Origin: Acidocella sp.
GTDB taxonomy: Bacteria; Pseudomonadota; Alphaproteobacteria; Acetobacterales; Acetobacteraceae
NCBI GenBank assembly: GCA_027308685.1
Contig: DAIDEE010000004.1
Span: 1-35,675 of the forward strand
Length of the DNA: 35,675 nt
Reading direction: 5' to 3'
This document shows, in pieces, positions 1 to 7,970 of this stretch. Positions within the stretch are counted from its first letter, which is position 1. Each line of letters opens with the position of its first letter. The notes below the pieces were generated by a model. The model was not told the DNA's origin. It did not search any database and saw only the letters and a list, made by a program, of their open reading frames with translations. The position numbers were made by a program, and so were the translations under genes.

Positions 1-226
1 ATTTATGGCCTGGGGGTTTTGCCCCCTCGACCCACACCAAAGGCTCAGCCTTTGGAAACGGTTTGAAGTTTAAGAAAAGGGGCGGCCCATTGGTGTTGAA
101 ACACCTCGGAGCCGCCCCTTTTCTTAAACTTAATGGTTCGAAGGGCTATGCCCTTAGCGAGGGTCCAGGGAGCAGAGCTCCCTGGCCTTATTTCCCTTCC
201 AGGCCAATCCTGGAAGGTTTCATTCC
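1..226. repeat. Palindrome-rich intergenic repeat (multi-hairpin)
   Basis: No gene is visible here. The stretch is a chain of inverted repeats: a GGGGG/CCCCC hairpin at 12-26; a 9-bp arm pair at 37-45 and 47-55; a perfect 21-bp inverted repeat at 66-86 and 111-131, whose 24-nt loop holds a further 5-6 bp stem (92-105); a 6-bp stem at 141-155; and a 9-bp stem with a 3-nt loop at 165-185. A related but degenerate chain with the same motif order lies at 9441-9500, so this looks like a dispersed intergenic repeat family. What it does (terminator, REP-like element, mobile remnant) is not known from the sequence. Confidence 0.75.
195..217 (-). terminator. Putative stem-loop terminator after the APC permease
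   Basis: A perfect 9-bp stem (195-203 with 209-217) with a 5-nt loop begins about 10 nt after the permease stop codon. There is no clear U-tract on the minus strand, so intrinsic termination is only a suggestion. Confidence 0.4.
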
Positions 227-1630
227 TTACCCTTCCATATCGTTGGCGATGCTGGCCAGCACGGTGGGGGATTTAGATTTCAGCACCAGGAACCACACCA
301 GGCCGATGACGAGGTAGCCGATGAAGATTTCCGGCAGGTACTGGTCGGGGGCTGCCGGCCAGGGGATGACGGAGCTATACACCACGAAGAACATCAGGGC
401 GGCACCGATGGCGCTGATGATGACGGTTTTCGCGGTCATCAGGCCGACTTTTTTCATGTCGAATGAAGCGGAGATCGCAACACCCAGATACACCACCACG
501 AAGCCGTAGGTAGCAATGGTGCCGGTTTCGTTAAAGGCGTTGAGGAAGGTTTGCGGCGTAAGTGCCAGGAAGAACACAGTCACGATCGCAACGCTAGTGA
601 ACACCGCCATGTGTGGGGTTTTGTGGACCTTATGAACTAAGCCCATGGAACCATGCAGGAACTGATAGCGGCCCATGGAATACAGCATACGTGAGCTTGC
701 ATTGATGCAGGCAAGTGCGCAGGCAAAGGCGCTGATCATGGCGGAGAAATATACCACTCCGGCAGCCCACGGCATGTGCGCGGCGTTGGTCATGTCAGCA
801 AATGGTGATGATGACCCGCCGATAGCGCCGGCGTTGTCATTCATACCCATGACCATGAAGTAAGAAATAACGGTGAAGAAGGTTCCGGCAACCGCTGCCG
901 AGCCAACCACCGCGATCGGGATATTGCGTTGCGGATTGGAGGATTCCTTGGCCAGCGTCGCGGAACTCTCAAAGCCGACGAAGCTGAACACGGCAAAGGC
1001 CATGGCCGACATGATACCGCCAGCGGGCAGCTTCGCAAAATCAAACTGCGCGGGGTCGTAGATTGTACCGTGCTTGCCTACCACCATGGCGGTGATGATG
1101 ATGATGATGCCGATGGAGATCGTCTCCAGCACCAGCGCCAGGCGCGAGGAAAGCTGAATGTCGCGATACGCGGCGTAGGCAATAAGAGCGATGAAGGCGA
1201 GCGAGAACACCACCTGCTCCGGCAACGAAAGCGTAATGCCAAATACGCCAAGGAAGTTGCCGAGGAAAAGCGGGAAACCAAACACCACGGCCATGGCGGT
1301 GGTGAGATACGCAAGGATCATTGTCCAACCGGCCAACGCGCCGGTCACCGGCCCGAACGTACGGCCAATATAAACAAAGTATGACCCGGCCTCCGGATGG
1401 CGCTTGGCCAGTGAGGAGATGGAAGCACCCACAAACACGCAACCCAATGTGGCGATGAGATATGAAACCCACGAGCCAATGCCAGCAATTCCGGCAACAA
1501 CCGAGATATTCAAAGCAGGCGTCAGGGTTGGCGCGATATTCGCTATCGACTGACCGATCGTCTCCGGCAGAGTCAGAGCGCCGTGGCGTAACTGCCCGGC
1601 ATCTATTTTAGTGTCTGTTACAGCAACCAT
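227..1630 (-). CDS. APC superfamily amino acid/amine permease
   Basis: A 467-residue, highly hydrophobic inner-membrane protein with about 12 apparent membrane segments, the usual size for APC permeases. The N-terminal part (residues ~15-60) has the family pattern GQSIANIAPTLTP followed by a Gly-rich first helix pair and KRHPEAGSYFVYIGRTFG, typical of APC transporters that exchange or import amino acids or amines. A purine-rich stretch (GAGAGGG) precedes the ATG. It lies 106 bp downstream of the copper amine oxidase on the same strand, so import of the oxidase substrate (for example an aromatic or aliphatic amine) is a reasonable inference. The substrate itself cannot be read from the sequence. 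Confidence 0.9.
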   Translation of the reverse strand: MVAVTDTKIDAGQLRHGALTLPETIGQSIANIAPTLTPALNISVVAGIAGIGSWVSYLIATLGCVFVGASISSLAKRHPEAGSYFVYIGRTFGPVTGALAGWTMILAYLTTAMAVVFGFPLFLGNFLGVFGITLSLPEQVVFSLAFIALIAYAAYRDIQLSSRLALVLETISIGIIIIITAMVVGKHGTIYDPAQFDFAKLPAGGIMSAMAFAVFSFVGFESSATLAKESSNPQRNIPIAVVGSAAVAGTFFTVISYFMVMGMNDNAGAIGGSSSPFADMTNAAHMPWAAGVVYFSAMISAFACALACINASSRMLYSMGRYQFLHGSMGLVHKVHKTPHMAVFTSVAIVTVFFLALTPQTFLNAFNETGTIATYGFVVVYLGVAISASFDMKKVGLMTAKTVIISAIGAALMFFVVYSSVIPWPAAPDQYLPEIFIGYLVIGLVWFLVLKSKSPTVLASIANDMEG

Positions 1631-1736
1631 AAATTTTCCCTCTCAATCCTGTTGTCGGCCTCATCAGATCATAACCTGCACCCAGCGTATTATGATCTCA
1701 TTCTAAAACTACGATGCAAGTCCTATGCCGCTTTGG

Positions 1737-3692
1737 TTATGCCGCGCAGCATGACGACCCATTTGCCAATTTGCTAGCCTTATTTATTGATGGCGCAACA
1801 TCATTGCCCGGATTCTGATCAAAAAATCCGACCGGCATCAATTTAAAGCCCGCTGTAATGCAGGGCTGCACAGGAAAATCTTCCGGCCGCGGTTGATGAT
1901 GCACGCCAAACACATGCCACAAAACCAAATCAGCATTTTCAATATTGCGGTCTTGCGCCACAAAATCCTTCAGCCCCCCTGACCCATCTGAGTGGTTCAT
2001 GAACTCACCGGCGGCGTAACGCTCCTCTGGGTCAAACTTGGTGACCCACACATGGTTTTCCATAAAGCTGGACCTGATACCTGAAGGTGAGTTTGGCTTC
2101 AAAAATGTCGCCAGCACGTCCTGCGGATATATTTTATAACCAACCGGTTTACCGACATGATTGAGCTTGTTGGGGTTGATCACTTTCCAATAGCGCTGGC
2201 TCTCCGGGTTGGCTTTGCGGGCTGCAGCCATCTCGGTCCTCAATACGGTATCCACCTGAAAGAAAGCGTTGCCGTAGGGGTTTTTATCATCATCCTCAAC
2301 ATAGCTGTTGCATTCCACAAAGCTGTTACCTGGCCCGTCCACCGCCATTTCCAGCCGCGCACAAAATGCGTGCTGATGAATATGGCCCTGCAAACCAGGG
2401 GCAACTTCAACGCCATATTTGCTCGGCTGGCCCGGCAGACAAGCTGACGTATTGATAATGCCGGTCGCCTTCATCTCGAACTCGATCATGCCAGACTGAT
2501 CAAAATACCAATATGAGGCATATTCATAATTCCCCACTGTCGCGATCGATGAGATCACCAATTTGCGGCCGCGCCGCAGCTCGGTACGCTCGGTGCGGAA
2601 ATCCCAGTGCTTCCATAAAATGCCGTTGTCTTCTTCATGGATGCAAATGGCTTTATCGATATGAAAAATATCGCCGGTCATGGTGTTCAAATCTACATCC
2701 AGATACGCAATATTGCCTAAGCAATCACAACCCAGCGTGAGCGAGTTGGTCAACTTGCCCAAGCCGTATTCACCGATGTCGAACACGTTTTTACGGAAGT
2801 GCCCGCCCTCGGGCACGCCATACGGCACCACCATTTCCGCCAGAGAGGCGCGGTTGACAATCGGGCGGTCATCGTAGCGGATATCATGCAGGGTCAGCCC
2901 CTCACGGGCATTGAAGCCGATCACCAAAGACCATTTGTCCCAGGTGATCGCGTTGCCTTTCATAACAAAGCTGGCACCTTCAGGCTGCACGATGTCGAGC
3001 GGCTTCAGCTCCTTGCGAAACTCCGTACGGAACTGCGCTTCGTAATTGACCTCCAGCATCGGAATCGGCAGCACGCCGTAATCATCCACACGGATCACCT
3101 TACCGGCTTTGATATCCACCACCGCGTTCACCCCCTCGATCGGGTGAGCGTAAAAATTCTCGTCCTTGCGCAGCCGCAGCCAGGAGAATGTATGCGATAA
3201 ATAGCCGTCTTCCTCTCCGGCAATATCAAAATTCCCCGCCGACCATGGGTCCACGCATACCATGCTCATATCGGTAATACCGCGCTTGGCGCAGGCGGCG
3301 ATGAAATCCGGGTGGGCCTGCACAATGGCTTCAATTTGCATGAATTGTTCAAGCTGGATCATCGGCCGCTTGGTGGCGAAAAACGCTTTCGCTGTGATCG
3401 CGGCATCGGCCAACGACACCACCAACTTCCACACGCCCGGTGCATCGGCCAGAAACACATTGGCGCGGGCCTCACGCGGCGTGGCTCTGCCCGCTGCGTA
3501 ATCGGCCAGCGCCGAACGCGGTGGGTCTTTGATCTCGATCGTTTCAAACAAAAACTGCGGGCCGAAATCCGGACTCGCATGGATGACAGCCATGACTTCC
3601 CGAATTTCCGCGGCGCTCAGCGGCTCCTGCGGGTGGCGGCGTATGGGGCTCATGCCGGCGGCGGCGGGGGTGGCGTGAATCAGGTCGTCCAT
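1737..3692 (-). CDS. Copper-containing primary-amine oxidase (TPQ enzyme)
   Basis: Oxidatively deaminates primary amines to aldehyde, ammonia and hydrogen peroxide. The 651 residues match the family length. Visible catalytic features are the topaquinone precursor Tyr389 in the VGNYEY motif, the general-base Asp305 in NVFDIGEY, the copper ligands His439 and His441 in the HQH motif, and a third ligand at His598/His599 in VHHQPRPED. N2/N3-type domains occupy the first ~220 residues. No signal peptide is present, so it is probably cytosolic like the Arthrobacter enzyme rather than periplasmic like E. coli TynA. AAGGAG stands 7 nt before the ATG. The divergent AraC gene and the downstream permease suggest an inducible amine catabolic unit. 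No aldehyde dehydrogenase is adjacent. Confidence 0.95.
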   Translation of the reverse strand: MDDLIHATPAAAGMSPIRRHPQEPLSAAEIREVMAVIHASPDFGPQFLFETIEIKDPPRSALADYAAGRATPREARANVFLADAPGVWKLVVSLADAAITAKAFFATKRPMIQLEQFMQIEAIVQAHPDFIAACAKRGITDMSMVCVDPWSAGNFDIAGEEDGYLSHTFSWLRLRKDENFYAHPIEGVNAVVDIKAGKVIRVDDYGVLPIPMLEVNYEAQFRTEFRKELKPLDIVQPEGASFVMKGNAITWDKWSLVIGFNAREGLTLHDIRYDDRPIVNRASLAEMVVPYGVPEGGHFRKNVFDIGEYGLGKLTNSLTLGCDCLGNIAYLDVDLNTMTGDIFHIDKAICIHEEDNGILWKHWDFRTERTELRRGRKLVISSIATVGNYEYASYWYFDQSGMIEFEMKATGIINTSACLPGQPSKYGVEVAPGLQGHIHQHAFCARLEMAVDGPGNSFVECNSYVEDDDKNPYGNAFFQVDTVLRTEMAAARKANPESQRYWKVINPNKLNHVGKPVGYKIYPQDVLATFLKPNSPSGIRSSFMENHVWVTKFDPEERYAAGEFMNHSDGSGGLKDFVAQDRNIENADLVLWHVFGVHHQPRPEDFPVQPCITAGFKLMPVGFFDQNPGNDVAPSINKASKLANGSSCCAA

Positions 3693-3903
3693 GGGTAACT
3701 CCTTGGGGCATATTTAAGGCAACAGCATCGCCTGACTCTCTTGCGAGCAGCTTGACATTTGGCGTCAATTTTTGCGGGTGTTTTGCTGCACCAGCCCAAC
3801 ATGAACAAATTTTATGCTGACTCTGTATCATAATTATGCAGCAAGTTAATTTGCCTGATATTTTTGCTTGACGATAAACTAATTTTCTCGAACACTGGCC
3901 GTC
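3693..3903. promoter_or_regulatory. Divergent control region, amine oxidase / AraC regulator
   Basis: A 211-bp AT-rich gap between divergent genes. It contains an inverted repeat TTGAC-N7-GTCAA (3752-3768), a perfect 10-bp palindrome CATAATTATG (3829-3838) and a GCAA-N6-TTGC repeat (3841-3854). These are plausible operator sites for the adjacent AraC protein, but no binding consensus is known for it. No unambiguous -35/-10 pair was found. Confidence 0.45.
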
Positions 3904-4947
3904 ATGGGCATCCTACCTCGCATATCAGCGGTGGCAGCGGCGGGCGTGTTGGGCATGATCGGCCAGCACGGCGGCGATGCTGACCGCATTTTGGGCGCTG
4001 CCCGTCTGGCGCCTGGCGAAGTTGATAATCCCGACGCCCTGCTGGACCTGCGCCGCTATTGCGACCTGTTTGAGCAAGCCGCCACCCAGACCGGGGTGGA
4101 TGATTTCGGCCTGCGCTTTGGCCGCGACTACCGGCTGGAAGATATGGGGCCGCTCGGACATTTAGTGCTGAATTCTCCGTGCCTCGGTGTCGCCCTCACC
4201 AGCCTTTGTAAAAACTTCGCTGCCGTGCAGGAACATTCCGACCTCACCTTACGCAGTGACGGTACGCTGTTGCGCCTTGAATACCAGATCCGCGATGGCC
4301 GGATTGCCAGCCGCCGCCATGACGCCGAGCTTTCGATCGGCATTTTCAATAATATTTTTCGCCGAGCCCTGGGTCCTAACTGGGCACCGGAGGAAATTCA
4401 TTTCGAGCATTTACGCGCCGCTGAACCGCTGGCGCACCAGAATTTACTCAACGCGCCAGTGTATTTCGCGCAGGCGACCAATGCCATTGTGTTCCGGCGT
4501 GACAGCCTGTGCCGCGCAATGCCGAACGCCAACCCAAGCCTGCTACCCGCGCTGCAGGCGCAGGTGCAGCGTCTCGCCAGCCGTGCCCGGCCCGACGATT
4601 TTATCGGCTTGGTCGTCAGCCAAATCCGTCGGGGGCTAGCCGAGGGCGACGCCAGCATCGGCCGCATCGCAGCCCGCCTCGGGCTGAGCCAAGCCAAACT
4701 ATACCGCCAGCTTGCGGCCCTGAACGTGGATGTCTCCAACCTCACCCAGATGATCCGGCAAGAGCTGGCCATCACCTATGCCGCCCAGCCTCATATTTCG
4801 CTCACAGACATAGCCGCTTTGCTCGGTTATTCCGAACTCAGCGCCTTCTCCCGCGCTTTCAAACGCTGGACCGGCATGGCACCAGGCTCCTATCGCGAAC
4901 ACGTGCTCCAGAGCGAACACCTAAGGAACCACCAACCGCCGGTATAA
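3904..4947 (+). CDS. AraC family transcriptional regulator
   Basis: A 347-residue regulator with an N-terminal effector domain of the arabinose-binding-like type (PF12625, residues ~20-200) and a C-terminal pair of helix-turn-helix motifs (~240-335). The second ends in the typical LGYSELSAFSRAFKRWTGMAP signature of AraC proteins. It is divergent from the copper amine oxidase, like other catabolic AraC regulators, so control of the oxidase and permease in response to an amine is likely but inferred. Its last 27 bp overlap the 3' end of the convergent DUF2189 gene. Confidence 0.9.
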   Translation: MGILPRISAVAAAGVLGMIGQHGGDADRILGAARLAPGEVDNPDALLDLRRYCDLFEQAATQTGVDDFGLRFGRDYRLEDMGPLGHLVLNSPCLGVALTSLCKNFAAVQEHSDLTLRSDGTLLRLEYQIRDGRIASRRHDAELSIGIFNNIFRRALGPNWAPEEIHFEHLRAAEPLAHQNLLNAPVYFAQATNAIVFRRDSLCRAMPNANPSLLPALQAQVQRLASRARPDDFIGLVVSQIRRGLAEGDASIGRIAARLGLSQAKLYRQLAALNVDVSNLTQMIRQELAITYAAQPHISLTDIAALLGYSELSAFSRAFKRWTGMAPGSYREHVLQSEHLRNHQPPV

Positions 4948-5778
4948 GTGCCAGGTGGCATGACCAAGTACCGGCAACACCACCACCAGCCCGAGAAAAA
5001 ACGGCAACGAGCCAATGAACAGAGCTACCGCCACCACCAACCCCCAGAGCAGCAGCGGCAGTGGGTTACGGCGCATCGCCACCAATGAAACGCTGATCGC
5101 GCGCGAGAAACTGGTTGGCCTGTCCAGCAACAATGGGAACGAGACCACACTGATGGCCAACCCGCCGACCGCAAACAACGCACCGGCCGCCAGGCCAAGT
5201 GTGATCATCACCCAACCGGTATCCGTGGTGAAGACCGCGCTGATAAAAGCTGACACCGAAGCGGGCGGCAGCGGGCCAAGGGTGAGGTCATAGATGGTCT
5301 GCGCCACCGCCAGCCACAGCAAAAACAGCCCGATCAACACCCCGCCCATCGCCATAATTGACCAAATGGCAGGTGAACGCAGCACCTTGAACACGTCCAG
5401 CCAATTCATCTGGCCGGTCATCTCGCACTGGCGGCTCATTTCATAAAGTCCGAGCGCAAAGAACGGCCCGACCAGCGCAAAGCCGGACGCCACCGGGAAC
5501 AACATCGGCAGCAGCGATTCCTTAGCGGCCACCCCGGCCAGCACCAGGCCCATCACCGGGTAAACCAAGCACATAAAAATCACGTCGGTTCGCGAACTGG
5601 CAAAATCTCGTAACCCCGCCGCCAGGGCTAACTTGATATCTCTCATGGAAATCTGCCGAACCTTCGGCAGCCGTGCGGCGCGTTTGTCGGGCCAGTATTC
5701 AGAGGCAGTATCGGTACCGAGCGCTGCGCCAACCTCTAGCTGCGCAACCATCCATTCGACGGGGTTCCTGATAGGCAT
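4921..5778 (-). CDS. DUF2189 family integral membrane protein
   Basis: A 285-residue protein with about 6 hydrophobic segments. It matches the DUF2189 pattern: a soluble N-terminus with LPKVRQISMRDIKLALAAGLRDF, then YPVMGLVLAG, GPFFALGLYEMSR and a final VLGHATWHLYRRLV. Function is not established for this family; it sits in the inner membrane. It overlaps the 3' end of the AraC gene by 27 bp in convergent orientation and is divergent from maf (88-bp gap). Confidence 0.85.
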   Translation of the reverse strand: MPIRNPVEWMVAQLEVGAALGTDTASEYWPDKRAARLPKVRQISMRDIKLALAAGLRDFASSRTDVIFMCLVYPVMGLVLAGVAAKESLLPMLFPVASGFALVGPFFALGLYEMSRQCEMTGQMNWLDVFKVLRSPAIWSIMAMGGVLIGLFLLWLAVAQTIYDLTLGPLPPASVSAFISAVFTTDTGWVMITLGLAAGALFAVGGLAISVVSFPLLLDRPTSFSRAISVSLVAMRRNPLPLLLWGLVVAVALFIGSLPFFLGLVVVLPVLGHATWHLYRRLVVP

Positions 5779-5866
5779 GTTTTTTTGCCCTTTTCATGCT
5801 GAGGGCCTTTAACATTTCAACTTTAAGGTCAAAGATGCAAGACGTTTTTTCTTTGGAAGCCGTTTA

Positions 5867-6448
5867 ATGAAACTAATTTTAGCCAGTGGTTCACAAACGC
5901 GCCAGACCATGCTGCGCAACGCCGGGCTGGAGTTCTCGGTCATCGTGCCGGATGTCGATGAGGCGGCCATCAAGGTGGCTTCGAACGCCAATACTGCGGA
6001 ACTGGCCTTAGAACTTGCCAATGCCAAAGCCGCTGAAATTGCAGCCCTTTGCCCCTGGGCGACCGTGATCGGCGCAGACCAAATTTTGGTTTGCGAAAAG
6101 CGACGCTTCGACAAACCAAAAAATCTCACCGAGGCCGCTGAGCATTTGCGGTTCATGTCCGGCAAAACGCACGGACTGGTCACCGCTGTTGCAGTGCATC
6201 ATGGCACCAAGCACCTTTGGCACCATGTCGCCACCCCCAACCTGACCATGCGCAATCTGAAAAATGACGATATCGACGCCTATCTTGCCGCCTCTGGCAA
6301 CCGCATCTGCAACATGGTGGGCGCCTACCAGTTGGAAGGCCCCGGCGTTAATTTGTTCTCGGATATTTCAGGAGACTTCTTTACAATTCTCGGTTTGCCG
6401 CTGCTACCCTTACTCGGGTTTTTGCGGGAACACGCCGCACCGGCTTGA
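5867..6448 (+). CDS. maf: Maf family nucleotide pyrophosphatase
   Basis: A 193-residue cytosolic protein of the Maf/Ham1 fold, which hydrolyses non-canonical or modified nucleoside triphosphates to monophosphates. Visible motifs are the N-terminal LASGSQTRQTMLRNAG loop, the GADQ motif with the catalytic Asp, KPKNLTEAAEHL, and the C-terminal NMVGAYQLEGPG. The GADQ form resembles the alphaproteobacterial Maf paralogue often found beside aroE/coaE, although those genes are not here. GGAAG precedes the ATG. Its last 68 bp overlap the 3' end of the convergent XRE gene. Confidence 0.9.
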   Translation: MKLILASGSQTRQTMLRNAGLEFSVIVPDVDEAAIKVASNANTAELALELANAKAAEIAALCPWATVIGADQILVCEKRRFDKPKNLTEAAEHLRFMSGKTHGLVTAVAVHHGTKHLWHHVATPNLTMRNLKNDDIDAYLAASGNRICNMVGAYQLEGPGVNLFSDISGDFFTILGLPLLPLLGFLREHAAPA

Positions 6449-6809
6449 GCACCGGCGCCACCTCGTCGAGAATCCGCACCATCGCAGCCACTGTCTCGGC
6501 GTCTAAATCGCGCAGGCTTTTTGCCAGCCGGTTTGCCAGCGCCGTCTGCTCGGCAGTCAACCCGGCGGCATTCACCCTCACCCGCGGGCGTGATAGATTT
6601 GCCAATATCCTAAGTTCATCGGCTTCATCCCAGATCAAGCCGAAATAATCACAAATCTGATGTATCAACCCGGCGGACGGCGCCCCCCGCCGCCCATGCT
6701 CCAATGCCGATAGATACGCCGGCGAAACCGCCAAAGCCACCGCCATGTCGCGCTGCAATATGCTACGCGCCGCCCGCAGTGCCCGTAGTTTTTCGCCAAA
6801 CGGCGTCAT
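6381..6809 (-). CDS. XRE-type helix-turn-helix regulator
   Basis: A 142-residue protein. A Cro/C1-type HTH occupies residues ~1-65 (RDMAVALAVSPAYLSALEHGRRG), and the C-terminal half is helical and ends in basic residues. I chose the ATG at 6809 because it overlaps the smr stop codon as ATGA, pointing to translational coupling; a longer reading to 6911 would add a sequence unlike the family. It is the last gene of the lutB-lutC-smr-xre run. Its target is unknown; control of its own operon is possible. The 3' 68 bp are antisense to maf. Confidence 0.85.
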   Translation of the reverse strand: MTPFGEKLRALRAARSILQRDMAVALAVSPAYLSALEHGRRGAPSAGLIHQICDYFGLIWDEADELRILANLSRPRVRVNAAGLTAEQTALANRLAKSLRDLDAETVAAMVRILDEVAPVLKPVRRVPAKTRVRVAAANREL

Positions 6810-7318
6810 GCCCGCACCCGCCGCAACAACACCCGCACCGACCCCGTATTGGCCGCATGCGGGTGCGCCACCGCCAGAATATGCCCGCGTAAATGCGGAT
6901 GATTCAACCAATGCGGCAACTCCCTGGCTATCACCTCGCCCTTGCCGGTGATGACCTCAACGCAACGCACTTCATCAGCATAAGCCCGCTCCAGAAAATG
7001 CGTCACCGCATGATGCGCCCGCGTCGCTGTCAGCCCGTGCAAATCCAGCCGCCGCACCGCCTTGATTTTGCCCGACGAAAAACTCTTCCAGGTCGATTTA
7101 TCTAAGCCACCTGGCACGTGATTCACCTGAATATCATGCGGCACTAATTTCAACCGCGGCTTAGGGGTCTCAATAATCTGCGGCGCCGGGTCAATCACCG
7201 GCGCTGGCTCCGGTTCCACCGGGAGCCGCATTTTACCCGGCAACAAGCGAATGGACTGCGTGAACGCGGCCCATAATTTCACATCAGCCTTTGATAAACC
7301 TTTAACTCTCGCCATCAA
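6806..7318 (-). CDS. Smr domain protein (MutS2 C-terminal-like)
   Basis: A 170-residue protein with a C-terminal Smr domain (~85-168). It shows the LDLHG motif, the ITGKG loop and the basic C-terminus (VRVLLRRVRA) typical of stand-alone Smr proteins, some of which are DNA or RNA endonucleases. The N-terminal ~80 residues are Pro-rich and probably disordered. It overlaps lutC by 17 bp upstream and xre by 4 bp downstream. Small Smr proteins next to an XRE gene are common in alphaproteobacteria; a link to lactate metabolism is not implied by the domain. Confidence 0.9.
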   Translation of the reverse strand: MMARVKGLSKADVKLWAAFTQSIRLLPGKMRLPVEPEPAPVIDPAPQIIETPKPRLKLVPHDIQVNHVPGGLDKSTWKSFSSGKIKAVRRLDLHGLTATRAHHAVTHFLERAYADEVRCVEVITGKGEVIARELPHWLNHPHLRGHILAVAHPHAANTGSVRVLLRRVRA

Positions 7319-7970
7319 TGATCAAAACATGCAAACGTCGCGGCCCATGTGCGCCTAACTCCAGGGTCTGCTCGATGTCGGCTGAGCGCGATGGCCCGGT
7401 GACTAGCATCACGTTACGTGGCATCGCGCCCTGGTCGCGCAATTTATCAAACGCATCCTCATAGCAGGCCAGAATATCCTTCGCCTGCACCACCACGATC
7501 GCAGTGTCCGGCAGCAGATTATTTTTCACCGGTCGCTCCGGCGCTGAGGGCAACACCAGCGTGCCGGTTTCGGCCACGCCGGCAAACGCATGCTGCAAGC
7601 TCACCGCATCATGCGCCGTGGCAACGCCGTACCGAACCTGCAACATCGGCTTATCGCGAAACGGGATCTGCTCTAAATCCGGATGCGGCGAAACCACAAT
7701 CGAAGGCGCAATATTTTGCTTCGCCAGATAGCTTGTAATCGCTTCAGGCCCCGCCGCGATGTTTGGCAACCGCGCCACCGTGCCGAATTCGCGCTCGACA
7801 TATTGCGCGAACAGCGCCACCCGCCCCGCTGCATCTAGCTGCCCGCGTGCTGGAATGAGATGACGGTGGTGCAGCGCAGTGCGCGCCGCCAGCATCGCCT
7901 GCTGGTCAACCGGTAACGACCCACGCTTCAAGCCGCGCTGGATTGCACCAATGATCGCATCGCGGTTCAT
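7302..7970 (-). CDS. lutC: LutC/YkgG-type LUD domain protein
   Basis: A 222-residue protein of the LUD family (DUF162), a subunit of the LutABC non-flavin iron-sulfur L-lactate utilisation complex. The C-terminal signature GPSRSADIEQTLELGAHGP is clear, preceded by AGVAETGTLVL. It has no cysteine cluster, as expected for LutC. Its start overlaps the lutB stop by 4 bp (ATGA), and its end overlaps smr by 17 bp. No lutA is present beside it. Confidence 0.9.
   Translation of the reverse strand: MNRDAIIGAIQRGLKRGSLPVDQQAMLAARTALHHRHLIPARGQLDAAGRVALFAQYVEREFGTVARLPNIAAGPEAITSYLAKQNIAPSIVVSPHPDLEQIPFRDKPMLQVRYGVATAHDAVSLQHAFAGVAETGTLVLPSAPERPVKNNLLPDTAIVVVQAKDILACYEDAFDKLRDQGAMPRNVMLVTGPSRSADIEQTLELGAHGPRRLHVLIIDGES

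Noticed and set aside
1041-1472. A His-rich (HRHHHHHHRH) minus-strand frame that could suggest a metal-binding protein
   Set aside because: It is an out-of-frame reading of the permease membrane segment rich in Ile/Met codons (ATC/ATG repeats).
5015-5293. A short plus-strand frame rich in Asn/Thr/Ser within DUF2189
   Set aside because: It is the complement of membrane-segment codons, with no start signals or domain.
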